This document shows positions 1-10,560 of a stretch of 64,000 nt of DNA, one piece after another (position 1 is the first letter of the stretch; each line of letters begins with the position of its first letter). Below the pieces are notes generated by a model. It was not told where the DNA came from. It saw only the letters and a program-made list of their open reading frames with translations, and did no database searches. This DNA comes from Litsea cubeba (Eukaryota > Streptophyta > Magnoliopsida > Laurales > Lauraceae), in the NCBI GenBank assembly GCA_012931725.1, contig CM022945.1, positions 12,448,087 to 12,512,086 of the forward strand. The letters run 5' to 3'. The translations under genes were made by a program, and so were the position numbers.

Positions 1-698
1 TTAATTCTAGCCATCACTTTCTACTAGTTTTTTTTTTTTTCTACTTTTTTTTTTACTTTCTTCAATAATTGGAGAAAACTTTACTATGTCCTCACGTTTT
101 CTCTCAGGAAAATGTAACCAAACATATAGATAAATAAATAAATAAATAAAAGTTCCCCTCACAAATGCTTTCTTCAATCTCACTCTCTTTGACATCTGCT
201 AATCCCACTGGTAGCCCAGAGGTGACAGGTGAGGCATCCGCATCATTGAGCAAAAAAAAAGGCTCTTGCGTTTCAATTTGTTCCCTTGATTTTTTGAGTG
301 TTTGCTTTAGTTGTAAAGATATATGCCAATTTCAATCTCAATTTGTATTTGCTTTAGTTGTAAAGATATATATATATATATATATATATATGAGGTGGGC
401 TCTCCTAAGTTGCAACTTATTGTTATCCTAAATTGGAATCGTTTGCAAAATCCTCTCTATCAGAAACTGCTTCAAATCATCGTCTCCCAAATTAAGATAA
501 ATTCAATAAAAACTGGATTTTCCAGTTCCATCTGGCCAAAAATATCGATATAGTCGACTTTGAGAGCGCCCCCTCTCCATCATAAACTGCTTCAAATCAT
601 CGTCTCCCAAATTAAAATAAAATCAATAAGAACTGGATTTTCCAGTTCATCTGGCCAAAAACATAGATATAGTCGAATTTGAGAGCCCCCCCCCCACA

Positions 699-730
<32 letters not shown>

Positions 731-868
731 TTATATACCTAAAAAATATAAAGGATTCGTCACAAGCATTGGTCGCATTTAAAGCATTTATCCGTAAGGT
801 CGTATTCATATGGTTTCTTATTCAGGTCATAAGCCATTTCTTAATGAGTAGGTACTTAAAAAATATAG
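1..868. other. Intergenic DNA with microsatellites and a 120-bp tandem duplication
   Basis: No gene is recognised. The stretch holds a TA repeat near 367-392, an AC repeat near 698-725, and two adjacent copies of a unit of about 120 bp (roughly 452-571 and 572-692) that differ at a few positions. The short reading frames here are built from these repeats. Confidence 0.6.
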
Positions 869-1050
869 GAGAATGTTTATATGTATCTTTCCCTCACTAT
901 AGAGGCGAGGGGCACTCCCCTTCTTTACACATGAAAAGTGTATTTTGTACATCACCCTATGTACTTAAAAAGTACATTTTACACTAAAGTTTCCAAAAAG
1001 GGGAGTGTCCCTCACCCTATTGTGAGGGAAAGATGCATATAAATGTTTTC
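869..1050. mobile_element. Fold-back MITE-like element
   Basis: The left arm (about 869-940) and right arm (about 975-1050) are imperfect inverted repeats, so nearly the whole 182 bp can fold into one hairpin. The outer arms begin GAGAATGTTTATATG on the left and GAAAACATTTATATG when the right end is read on the other strand. I could not define a target-site duplication, so the superfamily is unknown. Confidence 0.55.
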
Positions 1051-1113
1051 AAACTATATTATATATTATATCTAAAAAAAAGAGTATACATGGTTTCCTA
1101 ATATTATAGAATA

Positions 1114-1872
1114 TGAGGGTTTTAGGATTCGAGCTCTCTAGATTGGTCCACTCAATCAATCAATCAAGAGTGTGCAAAAAAAATAATAATCTACGCAGCG
1201 GAAATAAAATCACAAGCACACACCACAAGGACACCAAATTTAAGGTGGAAATCCAAACCGAGTAAAAAACCACCGATCCGTACTGGATCTAATCAAACAA
1301 TATGAATCTCGCAATTACAAGAAACTCAGATTTCTTCCCTAGATATCCCCTATCTAAAGACAGAAGTTACCTTGTGTCGCATCACTCTTCAACAACATTA
1401 CACCGTTGATTGCAACAGATCCAGCACTTGACTCCTCAAATCTTTTACGCAAGAAGATGATCTTCTACAAGGGATGCAGAAGAACTTGGCTCTCTAGAGT
1501 ACTTGGCAGCACAACTTTTCAAAAATCTCTAGAGAAAATTTCTCTCAATTTGATCACAAATTCATAACTTGAGAGATGATTTCTTATCTTTTTCTTGCCT
1601 TTGGGTTGTGAGAAAACACTAAATATATAGCCCCTAATTCGTGCTTAAAACTCCTTGTAATTATCCACTTAGAAAATAAGTTCATCTCAAACTTTATCAC
1701 AAAGTCCGGATCAGACTGGGCTCCAGCGCGTACCCTCGCTATAGCGAGGTATAGTCTCGCTATAGTGAGACCATGTTCTGTCTCGGGACTATTTTGGCAA
1801 CCGTCTGTCAACTTTCCTTTTATTTTACTTAGCCTTGCAGCCTTTGTTGACTTTTCATTCTATATTCTAACA
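1114..1872 (-). repeat. 3' LTR of the gag-only Copia element
   Basis: Direct repeat of 4088-4849. It ends in TG/CA-type termini and contains a perfect 16-bp palindrome at 1734-1749 followed by a near-perfect one at 1754-1771. Confidence 0.85.
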
Positions 1873-1886
1873 ATCTCCTCCTTTTG
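1873..1886 (-). other. Polypurine tract of the gag-only Copia element
   Basis: On the minus strand a run reading AAAAGGAGGAGAT directly abuts the 3' LTR. This is the expected place for plus-strand priming in an LTR retrotransposon. Confidence 0.65.
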
Positions 1887-2219
1887 GCAATTCTTGGACA
1901 AATCTCCCTAGAATGATACAATATGATCTACCGAAAAGAAAAACCCAAAATATAATGAATTTTTCAAAAAAATCAGCACTGTAGATCTTGAATTGTCTTA
2001 GCTTGTAGAACTCTTTTGGGCTTCATTCTTCTCCCCCTGAATTTGTCCATAATTGATAAACAAAAAATCATGTAGCTTCCGTCAACCTGGATGCAGTAGC
2101 TCCCCCTCGATTTGACTCCCCCTCACTTTGATCTTCGTATCAGCACTTGGGGTGGGAGCTTGACCTCCTTAATTATGGCTTTTTATGATTAGCCACCCAC
2201 ACTTTTGTAGTTTTAACTT

Positions 2220-4030
2220 TCAGCACAGTGTGAGCAAACTCCTTAGGCAAATCAGATTTTCTAACCCAAATTGGAGTTGTCTTGGGTGAAGAAAAATTCT
2301 TCCGCCATTGGTTGATCTTGGGTAGACTTTACAGCTTCTTACAATGGGGACGAATGTGTCCTTTCTTTCCACAATGGTGACAAGTGGATATGCGTGCAGT
2401 GCGTGACACATTCTTTTTCTTAATACTACTCGACACATTATTTGAAAGTGCAGTATCTGGAGTAGCATGTGCAACACTAGAAACAAAAATTGTTTTACAT
2501 TTAGCTTTTGAAGTGGATGCACTATGATCATAACCGAGACCGCTCCTGTCAAACTGAGACTTCTGACTACACAAGATATTTGTAAGAGTCTTCGAACCAG
2601 TGTTCATCTTGTTTAGTGAAGATTTTTTTACTTCTAGCTCAGACAAAGTGATCTTCAATCTTCCTTGCAAATCTTCTTTTTAGATTTAACAGTTTTCAAC
2701 TCCGTCTTCATATTCTCAATCTCTTGTTCAGCCTTTTCAAGTTTTTGACTATCAGTGGTCAAATTTTCAGCCATGCAGATCTTATGACTTTCCAAGAGAT
2801 GAACATTTTCAAGTGCTTGCTCTAATTTAATTTTCAATGCAGAATTTTCTTCTTGAGCAGCTTTAAACTTGATAGAGATCTTGTAGCCATACTTGGACAT
2901 CTTAACACAATCAGCATATGTTTTATGATACAACGCTTCATAATCTTTTCTTGATCTGACATCTCAGCAGCATGATCTTCATCAGTATCATTGTCAGATA
3001 GAGAATTAGCTATGAAAGCCACAAACTTGCCATTCACAGTTTCAGAAGTTTCAATTGAAGGATCTTGTTCTTCTTATGATGACTGTTCCTCCCAAGTTGT
3101 GTTGAGAGCCTTTTTTATGGCACCATTTTCTTAATTGGCACACTCACTAGCATAGTGACCATAGCCATAGCACTTAAAATACTTAGTTCGTTTTGCAGAA
3201 TCCTTTTTCGCAAATTTAGAACCTTTCCACTTGACTTGTTTTGACTTCATGTACTCCTTGAAGCAATTGAACATTTCAGCCAAATCATATTCAACCTCAG
3301 ATTCAGAATCAGACGCAATTTCTTTTCAGGCTTCTTTCTTGATTCTGAGATGGATTTCAAAGCAATATCTTTTTCTTTTGATTTTCCTTTATCCAAACGG
3401 TTTTGCTTCAAATGTTTGAAAATTTCCAACCAACTGGTTTACCTTGAGGGTATCAAGATTCTTGTTTTCTTCAATAGCATCAACTTTAGAATCGAACCTC
3501 GAAGGTAGAGACCGCAAGATTTTCTTAACAATCTTGTTTTCTTGAATTTCCTCACCCACATTAAAAACAGAATTGACAATATCATTCAGTTTGCATAAAA
3601 TTGATCAAAGGTCTCATCTTCTTCCATCACAATGGTTTCAAATTCTTTAGTCAGCCTTGTAATTTAAATTGCTTCATCGTATCTGTACCCTCATACACTG
3701 TCTGTAAGACTTCCCATGCTTCTTTTGCAGTTTTGCAAGTGGAAATCCTACGGAACTCTTCAGCAACACTCCATTGTTTATACTATTCACTGCCTTGTTA
3801 TTAGAATTGGAGGCATGCTTCTCATCCTTAGTCTATTCAGCTTTAGGTTTACGAACAGTTTGTCCACTAACCACAATTGTTGGTCTGGAGTGGCCCTCCT
3901 CAACAATATCCCAAACATCATCATCAATAGACTTAAGAAACCCAATTATCCTTTGCTTCCAATGTACATGATTAGAACCATCTAGCAAAGGGGGCTTAGA
4001 AGTTGATGTCCCTTTTCGATTGAACACCAT
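2220..4030 (-). pseudogene. Degenerate Copia gag (UBN2-type) with zinc knuckles
   Basis: The gag starts with ATG at 4030 and opens with the usual plant Copia N-terminus, including GSNHVHWKQRIIGFL. The first frame stops at 3833. Homology-like sequence then continues in other frames, with at least three further breaks: an acidic stretch near 3010, a coiled-coil-like segment at 2655-2933, and a CX2CX4HX4C zinc knuckle near 2345-2385. A second, more upstream knuckle near 3140-3175 has lost spacing and one cysteine. Gag would form the RNA-packaging particle, but this copy cannot make one intact protein. After gag the sequence passes within about 350 bp to the 3' LTR, so pol is deleted. Confidence 0.8.
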
Positions 4031-4065
4031 TCTAGAAATCTCTTTATATCAAACACAGTAACTTA

Positions 4066-4087
4066 GTGTAACCCGCGCTGATACATT
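4066..4087 (-). other. Primer-binding site of the gag-only Copia element
   Basis: Directly inside the 5' LTR the minus strand reads TGTATCAGCGCGG, resembling the TGGTATCAGAGC primer site of many plant Copia elements (initiator-Met tRNA). Two or three positions deviate. Confidence 0.6.
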
Positions 4088-4849
4088 TGAGGGTTTAGGG
4101 TTCGAGATCTCTAGATTGGTCCACTCAATCAATCAAACCAAAAGTGTGCAAAAAAAAATTAATCTACACAGCGAAAATAAAATCACAAGCACACACCACA
4201 AGGACACCAAATTTATGGTGGAAAATCTAAACCGGGTAAAAAACCACTAATCCGAACTGGATCTAATCAAACACTATGAATCTCACAATTACAAGAAATT
4301 CATATTTCTTCCCTTGATATCCCCTATCTAAAGACTGAAGTTACCTTGTGTCGCATCACGTTTCAACGACATCACACCGTTGATTGCAACATATCCAGCG
4401 CTTGACTCTTCAAATCTTCTACGCAAGAAGATGATCTTTTACAAGGGATGCAGAAGAACTTGGCTCTCTAGAGTACTTGGCAGCACAACTCTTCAAAAAT
4501 CTCTAGAGAAAATTTCTCTCAATTTGATCACAAATTCATGAACTTGAGAGATGATTTCTTATCTTTTTCTTGCCTTTGGATTATGAGAAAAACACCCAAT
4601 ATATAGCCCCTAATTCGTGCTTAAGACTCCTTGTAATTATCCACTTAGAAAATAAGTCCATCTCAAACTTTATCACAAAGTCTGGATCAAACTAGGCTCC
4701 AGCGCGTACCCTCGTTATAGTGAGGTGTAGTCTCGCTATAGCGAGACCATGTTCTGTCTCGGGACTGTTTTTGGCAACCGTCTGTCAACTTTCCTTTTAT
4801 TTTACTTAGCCTTGCAGCCTTTGTTGACTTTTCATTCTATATTCTAACA
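4088..4849 (-). repeat. 5' LTR of the gag-only Copia element
   Basis: Direct repeat of 1114-1872 and the promoter-bearing LTR in minus orientation. It carries the same pair of hairpin palindromes at 4710-4725 (degraded) and 4730-4747 (perfect 18 bp). Confidence 0.85.
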
Positions 4850-6499
4850 AAATATAATGGAGTTTTATTATCACTTTTACTAAATGAGAGATTATATTAA
4901 AGAGTAATGACAACTACAAATGAACAATTTCTGGTGCACCAATTCTCTTTATAAAGTTTATTATAATATGATCAAAGGCGACATCGGTTGCAGTAAAAAG
5001 TGGGCAAGAGCTCTATAACGATGATGATGTGAGAAGATCATGGGGGCTTTAGCCCTTTTTTGTATTGTTATATGAGGGAAAGCGGCGGTAGGAAACATGA
5101 ATTTTACAGTAGCGCAATTAATTTTTGCACAATGATAAAATGTTTCGGACACCATTCTGATAACAATAACCAGTGAGTATAATCTTTTATAGATTTCTAT
5201 TAGCCAAATTTCTACATTTCGGGTGTTCTATTCTCAACTGCTCTTTTGACTAATGTTTGAAAAATCGACAAAGGTTTAGGTTTGGTCAGTCCTTGGATTT
5301 TAGTGGCTCATTCCGGTTGAACCAACATCATCAAGACTTCATAATCATATATAAATTTTATGAAACATAGTTGAAAATTAAAGAAACCATAGTAAAACAT
5401 TGTTGAGTTTTAAAAACTAATGGTTTTCTTAAATAGTGAGAAAATTAAATCATGTTATAGAGTTCTAGAAATGAAACCAACAAGTACAATTTAAAACTTC
5501 AGATTTGTTTTTCATAGTTGTCCTTCAATATTCACTAATGAATTTGCTATTGGTTGAATCTCATGGCTACTAGAAGAGTGGGACCAAGGGTAAACTATTT
5601 TGGTTGAATCCAGCTGACACATGTATTGGTCCAGAAACATTCTGCCCCTCTGGTTATATTCATTGAGATTCACATGATTTCTGCCTTTACTATTACTTGT
5701 AGCTAAGGGTATTTATTGAGAATAAAAGATTCTCTCTTTTTTTTCTGTTTGGAGTCAACTCATTCTTCTCTTCAAATGTGGATTGTTTTGGCATGGAAGG
5801 CCCGTCGAAGATCAAGGTTGGTGGGTGTGAGTTGACATGGGTATAAATTGTATGGTAATTATTTAAATATATATATATATATACTCATTATATAAATAAT
5901 TCCTTCTCTTTTTGTTTCTCAAGTAGACCCTTTATTAACTTAATTAAAAATATTTTTGTGTGCTCTTCTCTATGAGAATTGTGAATACGAAGAAAATATA
6001 ATGAATATGACATAAATAAAATAAATAATCAAATAGTGGTTGAGTTCATGCAACTTTCCATACTATTTTCTCCCTTATGCTTGCACAAAAGAGAAAGTGA
6101 ATTATGATATCATATCCAGGCCTAGACCTAAAGTTTCAATCCAATATGAGTTGAGCATAGTTCTAATTTAAGATCCTATAAAAAATAAATTAAAAGTATC
6201 TTTATCATAAGTTCATAATCTTAAACAGAGCATAGTTCTAATTTAAGATCATATAAAAAAATAAATTATCATTATCTTTATCATAAGTTCATACTCTTTA
6301 TCATATGAGTTGTCCATATTGCCTATCATAATAGGTTTTAAATCGTACCAATAAGATTTAAAAGGTTAATGATTATTCATTTAGATCTTACTTTCATTTT
6401 ATGAATTAACTTATCGATTTTGGTTTAATTCAAAATTTGGGTATGGTTAAAGTCATAGATGATTGATTGTTAGTAAATTTAGATTTGCAAGATTTATAG
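4850..6499. other. Intergenic AT-rich DNA
   Basis: No gene recognised. It contains a TA repeat near 5869-5885 and a tandem duplication with period 75 bp (about 6153-6300). Confidence 0.6.
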
Positions 6500-6690
6500 G
6501 TCAAGCCGACCCGCATTAACTTATAATGGTTATGCCGGTAATATGAGTATGGTAAACCCGCAGCAGGCGCATGTTAAGAGTTTATGACCCGTTGAATAAA
6601 AGGGTCGGATGCGGGTTGGGAGCATCTAACCCTTTTAATAAACAGGTCGAGTCCGTTTAGCCGAACCCGACCCGTTTGCCGACTCTTCTT
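6500..6690. repeat. Degenerate dispersed repeat next to the UGT promoter
   Basis: The stretch is full of CCCGACCCG, AACGGGTC and TAATAAACAGG-type words. This composition is familiar from degenerate nonautonomous plant transposons. No terminal inverted repeats could be assigned. It ends about 100 bp upstream of the UGT TATA box. Confidence 0.4.
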
Positions 6691-6753
6691 TACCTCTTCA
6701 CGCAATAGACATCACCAACGGCCTAGATTCCACCACGCGCCACCACCATCCAT

Positions 6754-6799
6754 CCTACCTACTCACCGGTCTCCATATCTGTCTCTCTCCTATTTAAAA
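6754..6799 (+). promoter_or_regulatory. Core promoter of the UGT gene
   Basis: A TATA box (TATTTAAAA, 6791-6799) lies 81-89 bp before the start codon, followed by a pyrimidine-rich leader without upstream ATGs. Just upstream, 6754-6767 reads CCTACCTACTCACC, which contains ACCTAC, the core of AC elements bound by R2R3-MYB proteins in phenylpropanoid promoters. The MYB role here is inference. Confidence 0.6.
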
Positions 6800-6879
6800 C
6801 CCCTCTCCCTCTCCCTCTCCCTCTCTCAAAACAACTCTCACACAAACACCTCTAAGGCCCACTACTGCGCACGATAGCC

Positions 6880-9154
6880 ATGGCCCCTATCCCCAAACCC
6901 CACGTAGCCATCCTCTCCTTCCCCTTCGGCACCCACGCAACCCCTCTCCTCTTCCTCTCCCTCAACCTCGCATCATCAGCACCCCATGTCTCCTTCTCCT
7001 TCTTCGGCACCCCCAAATCCAACGCATCCCTGCCGTCCATCTCCTCATCCTGGCCCACCATCTCCAATCTCAAAATCTATGATGTGGGTGATGGTGTTCC
7101 TGATGGATACGTTTTTAAGGGGAAACCGCAGGAGGATATAGAGCTTTATTTGAGTGCTACTCCAAGAAATTATGAAGAGGCTTTGGAGGAAGCTGTGAGG
7201 AGGGAGAATTCCAATGTGAGCTGCATTGTTGGGGATTCGTTTCTGTGGTTTGCGGGACAAATGGCAGAGAAGCTGGAGGTGCCTTGGGTTTCGTTTTGGA
7301 CTTCAGGAGCGTGTAGTCTCTCTGCGCATTTTTACACGGATCTCATTCGGCGCACGATAGGAACGGTGCCTGATGGTATGTAATGTTTTTTTTTTTTTTT
7401 CTTTTGGTTCCTCTCAATTTGATACTCGTATTGTAATGTAAAAGGGTTAAAATGTAAGTACTGCAATAGAGTTTAGGGGAGGGAAAAAATTAGTTGCTTT
7501 TGTGGCGCCACGTAGAGACAATTTGTACCGTTTTAAAATGTTTGTGGTATCCACAAGTTCCGGTCCAAAAGAGACTTTTCTTTTGGGGCAAAAAAAAAAA
7601 AAAGTTAATTGCTTTTTGTTGGGACTCTCGATTTGGAGCAGAGCTGCAGAGGTCAGGAATGGACACCTTGTGGTGTTTCCCACAGGACCCACGCTTTCCG
7701 TGACAGGGCCTGTTAATTAAATGATAAAATGGATCCTTCGAGATAAATGGGACCACACAACATATCACATTCTCAAGTTTTAGTAAAATTAAAATTTAGA
7801 CATCACATCATTGTTATAAGTTTTTCAGCATGCAGAGATTTTGTCATTAATACTGGTTAAAAAACAGTCTGGCCAGGGTAGTTGGCATGACTTCAGAGTT
7901 TCTTCCAAGACTTTAATGCCTCAAATTGTACCATATTTTATGGCCTAACGGGCTAAAGAATATCCAGGTCTGGCTCAACTTAAAAATTCTAAATCCAAGC
8001 CGGCCCAAGTCTGACTAGGGCGAGAACTAGCTGCCCGAGTCCAGACCGCCTGATAATATTTAAGCCCGAGCCCGGCCAAATTTATATTATAAAATAAAAT
8101 AAAATAAAGCTATTTTGACTATAAAAACTTGGGAGCTCATGGTGACGCTGTTTCCACTTGTTAAGAACTTGATTGGTTTATATAATTTTAAAAATCTTTT
8201 TTTTTTTTTTTTTTTTTTGTGATTTTGACTAACTGTTGAAGTCCAACAATCACGTGACCAGAGGTCTCTGCACGCATGGGCGAAGCCCTAACCTTCGCTC
8301 CGGGTTTTTCCAACTTCCGGGTCAGCGACCTACCCGAGGGCATTGTCTTCGGCCGTCTCACCTCACCCTTTTCAGAACTCCTCCATCGGATGGGCCAGGA
8401 ATCGCCACGTGCCGCTGCTGTCGTCATCAACACCGTTGAAGGCCTGGACCCCACCACCGTACTCGACGACCTTAGGGCCTCATTCCAAAAGTGCCTCCCA
8501 GTGGGGCCCGTCTCGCTCCTCAACACGGCCCGACCCGACTCTGAACCCGAACCCGACCTGCACTCCTGCATCTCCTGGCTCGACTCGTTCGCCAACTCGC
8601 CTGCCTCCGTGGCCTACGTCAGCTTCGGCACCGTGATGTCACCCCCTCCGTCAGAGCTGGCAGAGCTCGCCGAGGGCTTAGAGGCGAGTGGGGCCCACTT
8701 CTTGTGGTCCCTGAGGGACAAGCATAGAGAGAGCCTTCCAGCTGGATTCCTGGACCGGACCAAAGGGCGGGGTCATGTGGTCCCATGGGCCCCACAGACA
8801 CGTGTGCTTGGACACGTGGCGGTGGGCGCTTTCGTGACCCACTGCGGATGGAACTCGCTGATCGAGAGCGCCGTGGCCGGAGTTCCGATGATCTGCCGGC
8901 CCTTCTTTGGGGACCAAAGGATCAACGGACGGATGCTCTCGTATGTGCTGGGGGCGGCTATCATGGCCGAAGGTGGGGCCCTGACTCGGGAGATTGTGAT
9001 GGACGGCTTGGATCTGCTCCTGCGCAGGCCAGAAGGGAAGAAGATTAGAGAGAAGGCACAGTCCCTCAAGGCGCTCACATTGAATGCAGTGAGTGAAACA
9101 GGAAGTTCTACCAAAAATCTGAAGACTGTTTTGGAGATTATAACTAGAGGATGA
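6880..9154 (+). CDS. UDP-glucosyltransferase, flavonoid 3-O-glucosyltransferase type (UGT78-like)
   Basis: Exons are 6880-7375 and 8262-9154; the 886-bp intron is GT-AG and the phases match (G|AG), giving 462 residues, normal for the family. The start has the strong context AGCCATGGC. The catalytic His is residue 19 (PFGTH) and the partner Asp is residue 119 (CIVGDSF). The 44-residue PSPG box is residues 341-384, from WAPQ to FFGDQ, with Trp at box position 22 and Gln at position 44, both typical of UDP-glucose users. The family moves glucose to the 3-hydroxyl of flavonols or anthocyanidins in the cytosol. Overall layout, intron position and the LPEGIVFG and HRMGQ motifs fit the UGT78 group. 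The acceptor is inferred from phase and the family pattern; the exact flavonoid substrate cannot be told. Exon 2 is clearly GC-richer than flanking DNA. Confidence 0.9.
7376..8261 (+). other. Single intron of the UGT gene
   Basis: The donor is GTATGT and the acceptor CCAG. A T-run of over 20 bases (8198-8218) and a branch-like TGACTAACT (8227-8235) precede the acceptor. The middle (about 7940-8080) contains GC-rich words such as GCCCGAGCCCGGCC that look like a transposon remnant, without identifiable ends. Confidence 0.75.
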
Positions 9155-10039
9155 AATGTTAATCATGTGTGTTATTTTAGAAATCTTATTTGCACTTCAG
9201 AAAATTTGCACTCCAAGTCCCCAATTTGTAATTGGGGAATGGGGAATGTTTAAATTCCAAATAGAGGTAGTCAGAACAGAGCACTTGGGCCCAGGTTTTT
9301 GTACTGATTGAAGTAGTCTTGTGGTGAGTCACGAACTCAGGATCCTCTTGAGGCTTGAATAAAAGTGTGCCTATTTACTAAAAATCTAATTTGCTCAAAA
9401 TAAATTTTATGGTGGAATTCTTATTGGGATTAAACATGGTGATGTGTGATTAAGGGGGATGGTGTTTATTTTGAACGGCTTAACTCTTTAACGCAGGACT
9501 TCTCTTAGTCATTCATTTCCCCCCCTTCCTCTAATTATATCTTCATAAAAAAAATTTATTTAATGTTTATTTTTAAAGATTCACATTGTATATTTAATTC
9601 ATATGTATTGTAATGCAAACAAATTGTCCCAGACTTCCCCTTTTGTAGTGTTTCCTATGACAGCAGTGTCCAAAATGAAAGTGAACTTGAAGTTCATTAG
9701 AAGTTTAAAATTCAATGGGCCACTACTAGTACATGTGGATCTATGCTGGCCAGCAACTCTTACCACTAATTTTGGGTAGCAGAGTTTTGCATGCAGAAAT
9801 CAAACTGATTGACAAGATGAATCATGATTTTTGGGAGAAAATATCCAATTATATTACATTTTACAGAGTAGGGTTGTACATGGGCCCAAAAGAGGCCGAG
9901 ACTTTCAACTGATTTGTTCCATGATTTCGCTGGCCCTATATATATATATAAAAAAAAAAAAATTGTCCACAATTTTCAAAATCTTTCACTTTACTTGCTT
10001 GTTGGCAATTGGCATCCATCTTACTGCCCAACACTCTGA
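9155..10039. other. UGT 3' flank and intergenic DNA
   Basis: It holds candidate AATAAA-type polyadenylation signals near 9357 and 9399, then AT-rich DNA with no gene. A short TA repeat followed by an A-run lies near 9930-9962. Confidence 0.5.
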
Positions 10040-10560
10040 TCTAAATGGAGGAGTGCTTCGGGGGTCTTGTGTGATCGGAAAGTTCCCCTTAAGGTTAAAG
10101 GAAAGTATTATAAGGTGGCGGTATGGCCAGTGTTGTTATATGGATCAGAGTGTTGGGTAGTAAAGCATAATCACGTCAAGAAGATGGAAGTTGCGGAGAT
10201 GAGAATGCTAAGATGGATGTGCGGGATCACAAGGAGAGATAGGATTAGAAATGAGAAGATTAGGGGCAAAGTAGGAATAGCACCGATTAAAGATAAAATG
10301 AGAGAAAATCGACTGAAATGGTTCGGCCATATTAGAAGGCATCTAACGGAGCGCACCTGTTAAAGTGCGTGAAAGCATGGAGATTGCCAGGAGTAGGAGA
10401 AGGAGAGGGAGACTCAAGAGAAGTTGGAAAGAAGCTATTAAACATGACCTTGCCTATATGGATCAAACGGAGGACATGGCCCTAAACAGATTTAATTGGC
10501 GTCGTCAAATCCATATAGCCGACCCCACCTAATGGGAAAAAGGCTTGGTTTGGTTTATTG
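10040..10560 (+). mobile_element. 5'-truncated RTE-type LINE, C-terminal reverse transcriptase and 3' tail
   Basis: Translation gives the conserved end of plant RTE-clade LINE proteins: SGVLCDRKVPLKVKGKYY, LLYGSECW, MRMLRWMCGITRRDRIRNE and ENRLKWFGHIRR. One frameshift near 10350 moves the reading to a second frame, which continues to WRRQIHIADPT and a stop at 10529-10531. A non-coding AAGGCTTGGTTTGG tail typical of RTE 3' ends follows. Everything upstream of the last part of the RT is missing, as expected from incomplete reverse transcription. Inactive. Confidence 0.85.

Larger units (their letters stand above)
1114..4849 (-). mobile_element. Nonautonomous Copia-type LTR retrotransposon, gag only (minus orientation)
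   Basis: Two direct repeats of about 760 bp (1114-1872 and 4088-4849) bound a short interior of only 2.2 kb. Read on the minus strand each LTR runs TGTTAG...CCTCA. A primer-binding site similar to the methionine-initiator type follows the 5' LTR, and a purine tract precedes the 3' LTR. Flanks are GAATA on the left and AAATA on the right, a possible 5-bp target duplication with one mismatch. The interior carries a broken gag; no protease, integrase, reverse transcriptase or RNase H is seen. The LTRs differ at roughly 5-6 % of positions by eye, so the insertion is old. It resembles gag-only (TR-GAG-like) derivatives that depend on another element's Pol. Confidence 0.85.

Noticed and set aside
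6880..7383. A complete 167-codon gene at the UGT start
   Set aside because: The frame ends a few bases inside an intron; a GT donor at 7376 and an in-phase exon 2 at 8262 give a normal-length UGT.
8188..9166. Minus-strand and alternative + frames of 60-162 codons over UGT exon 2
   Set aside because: Shadows of the GC-rich UGT coding exon with no recognisable product.
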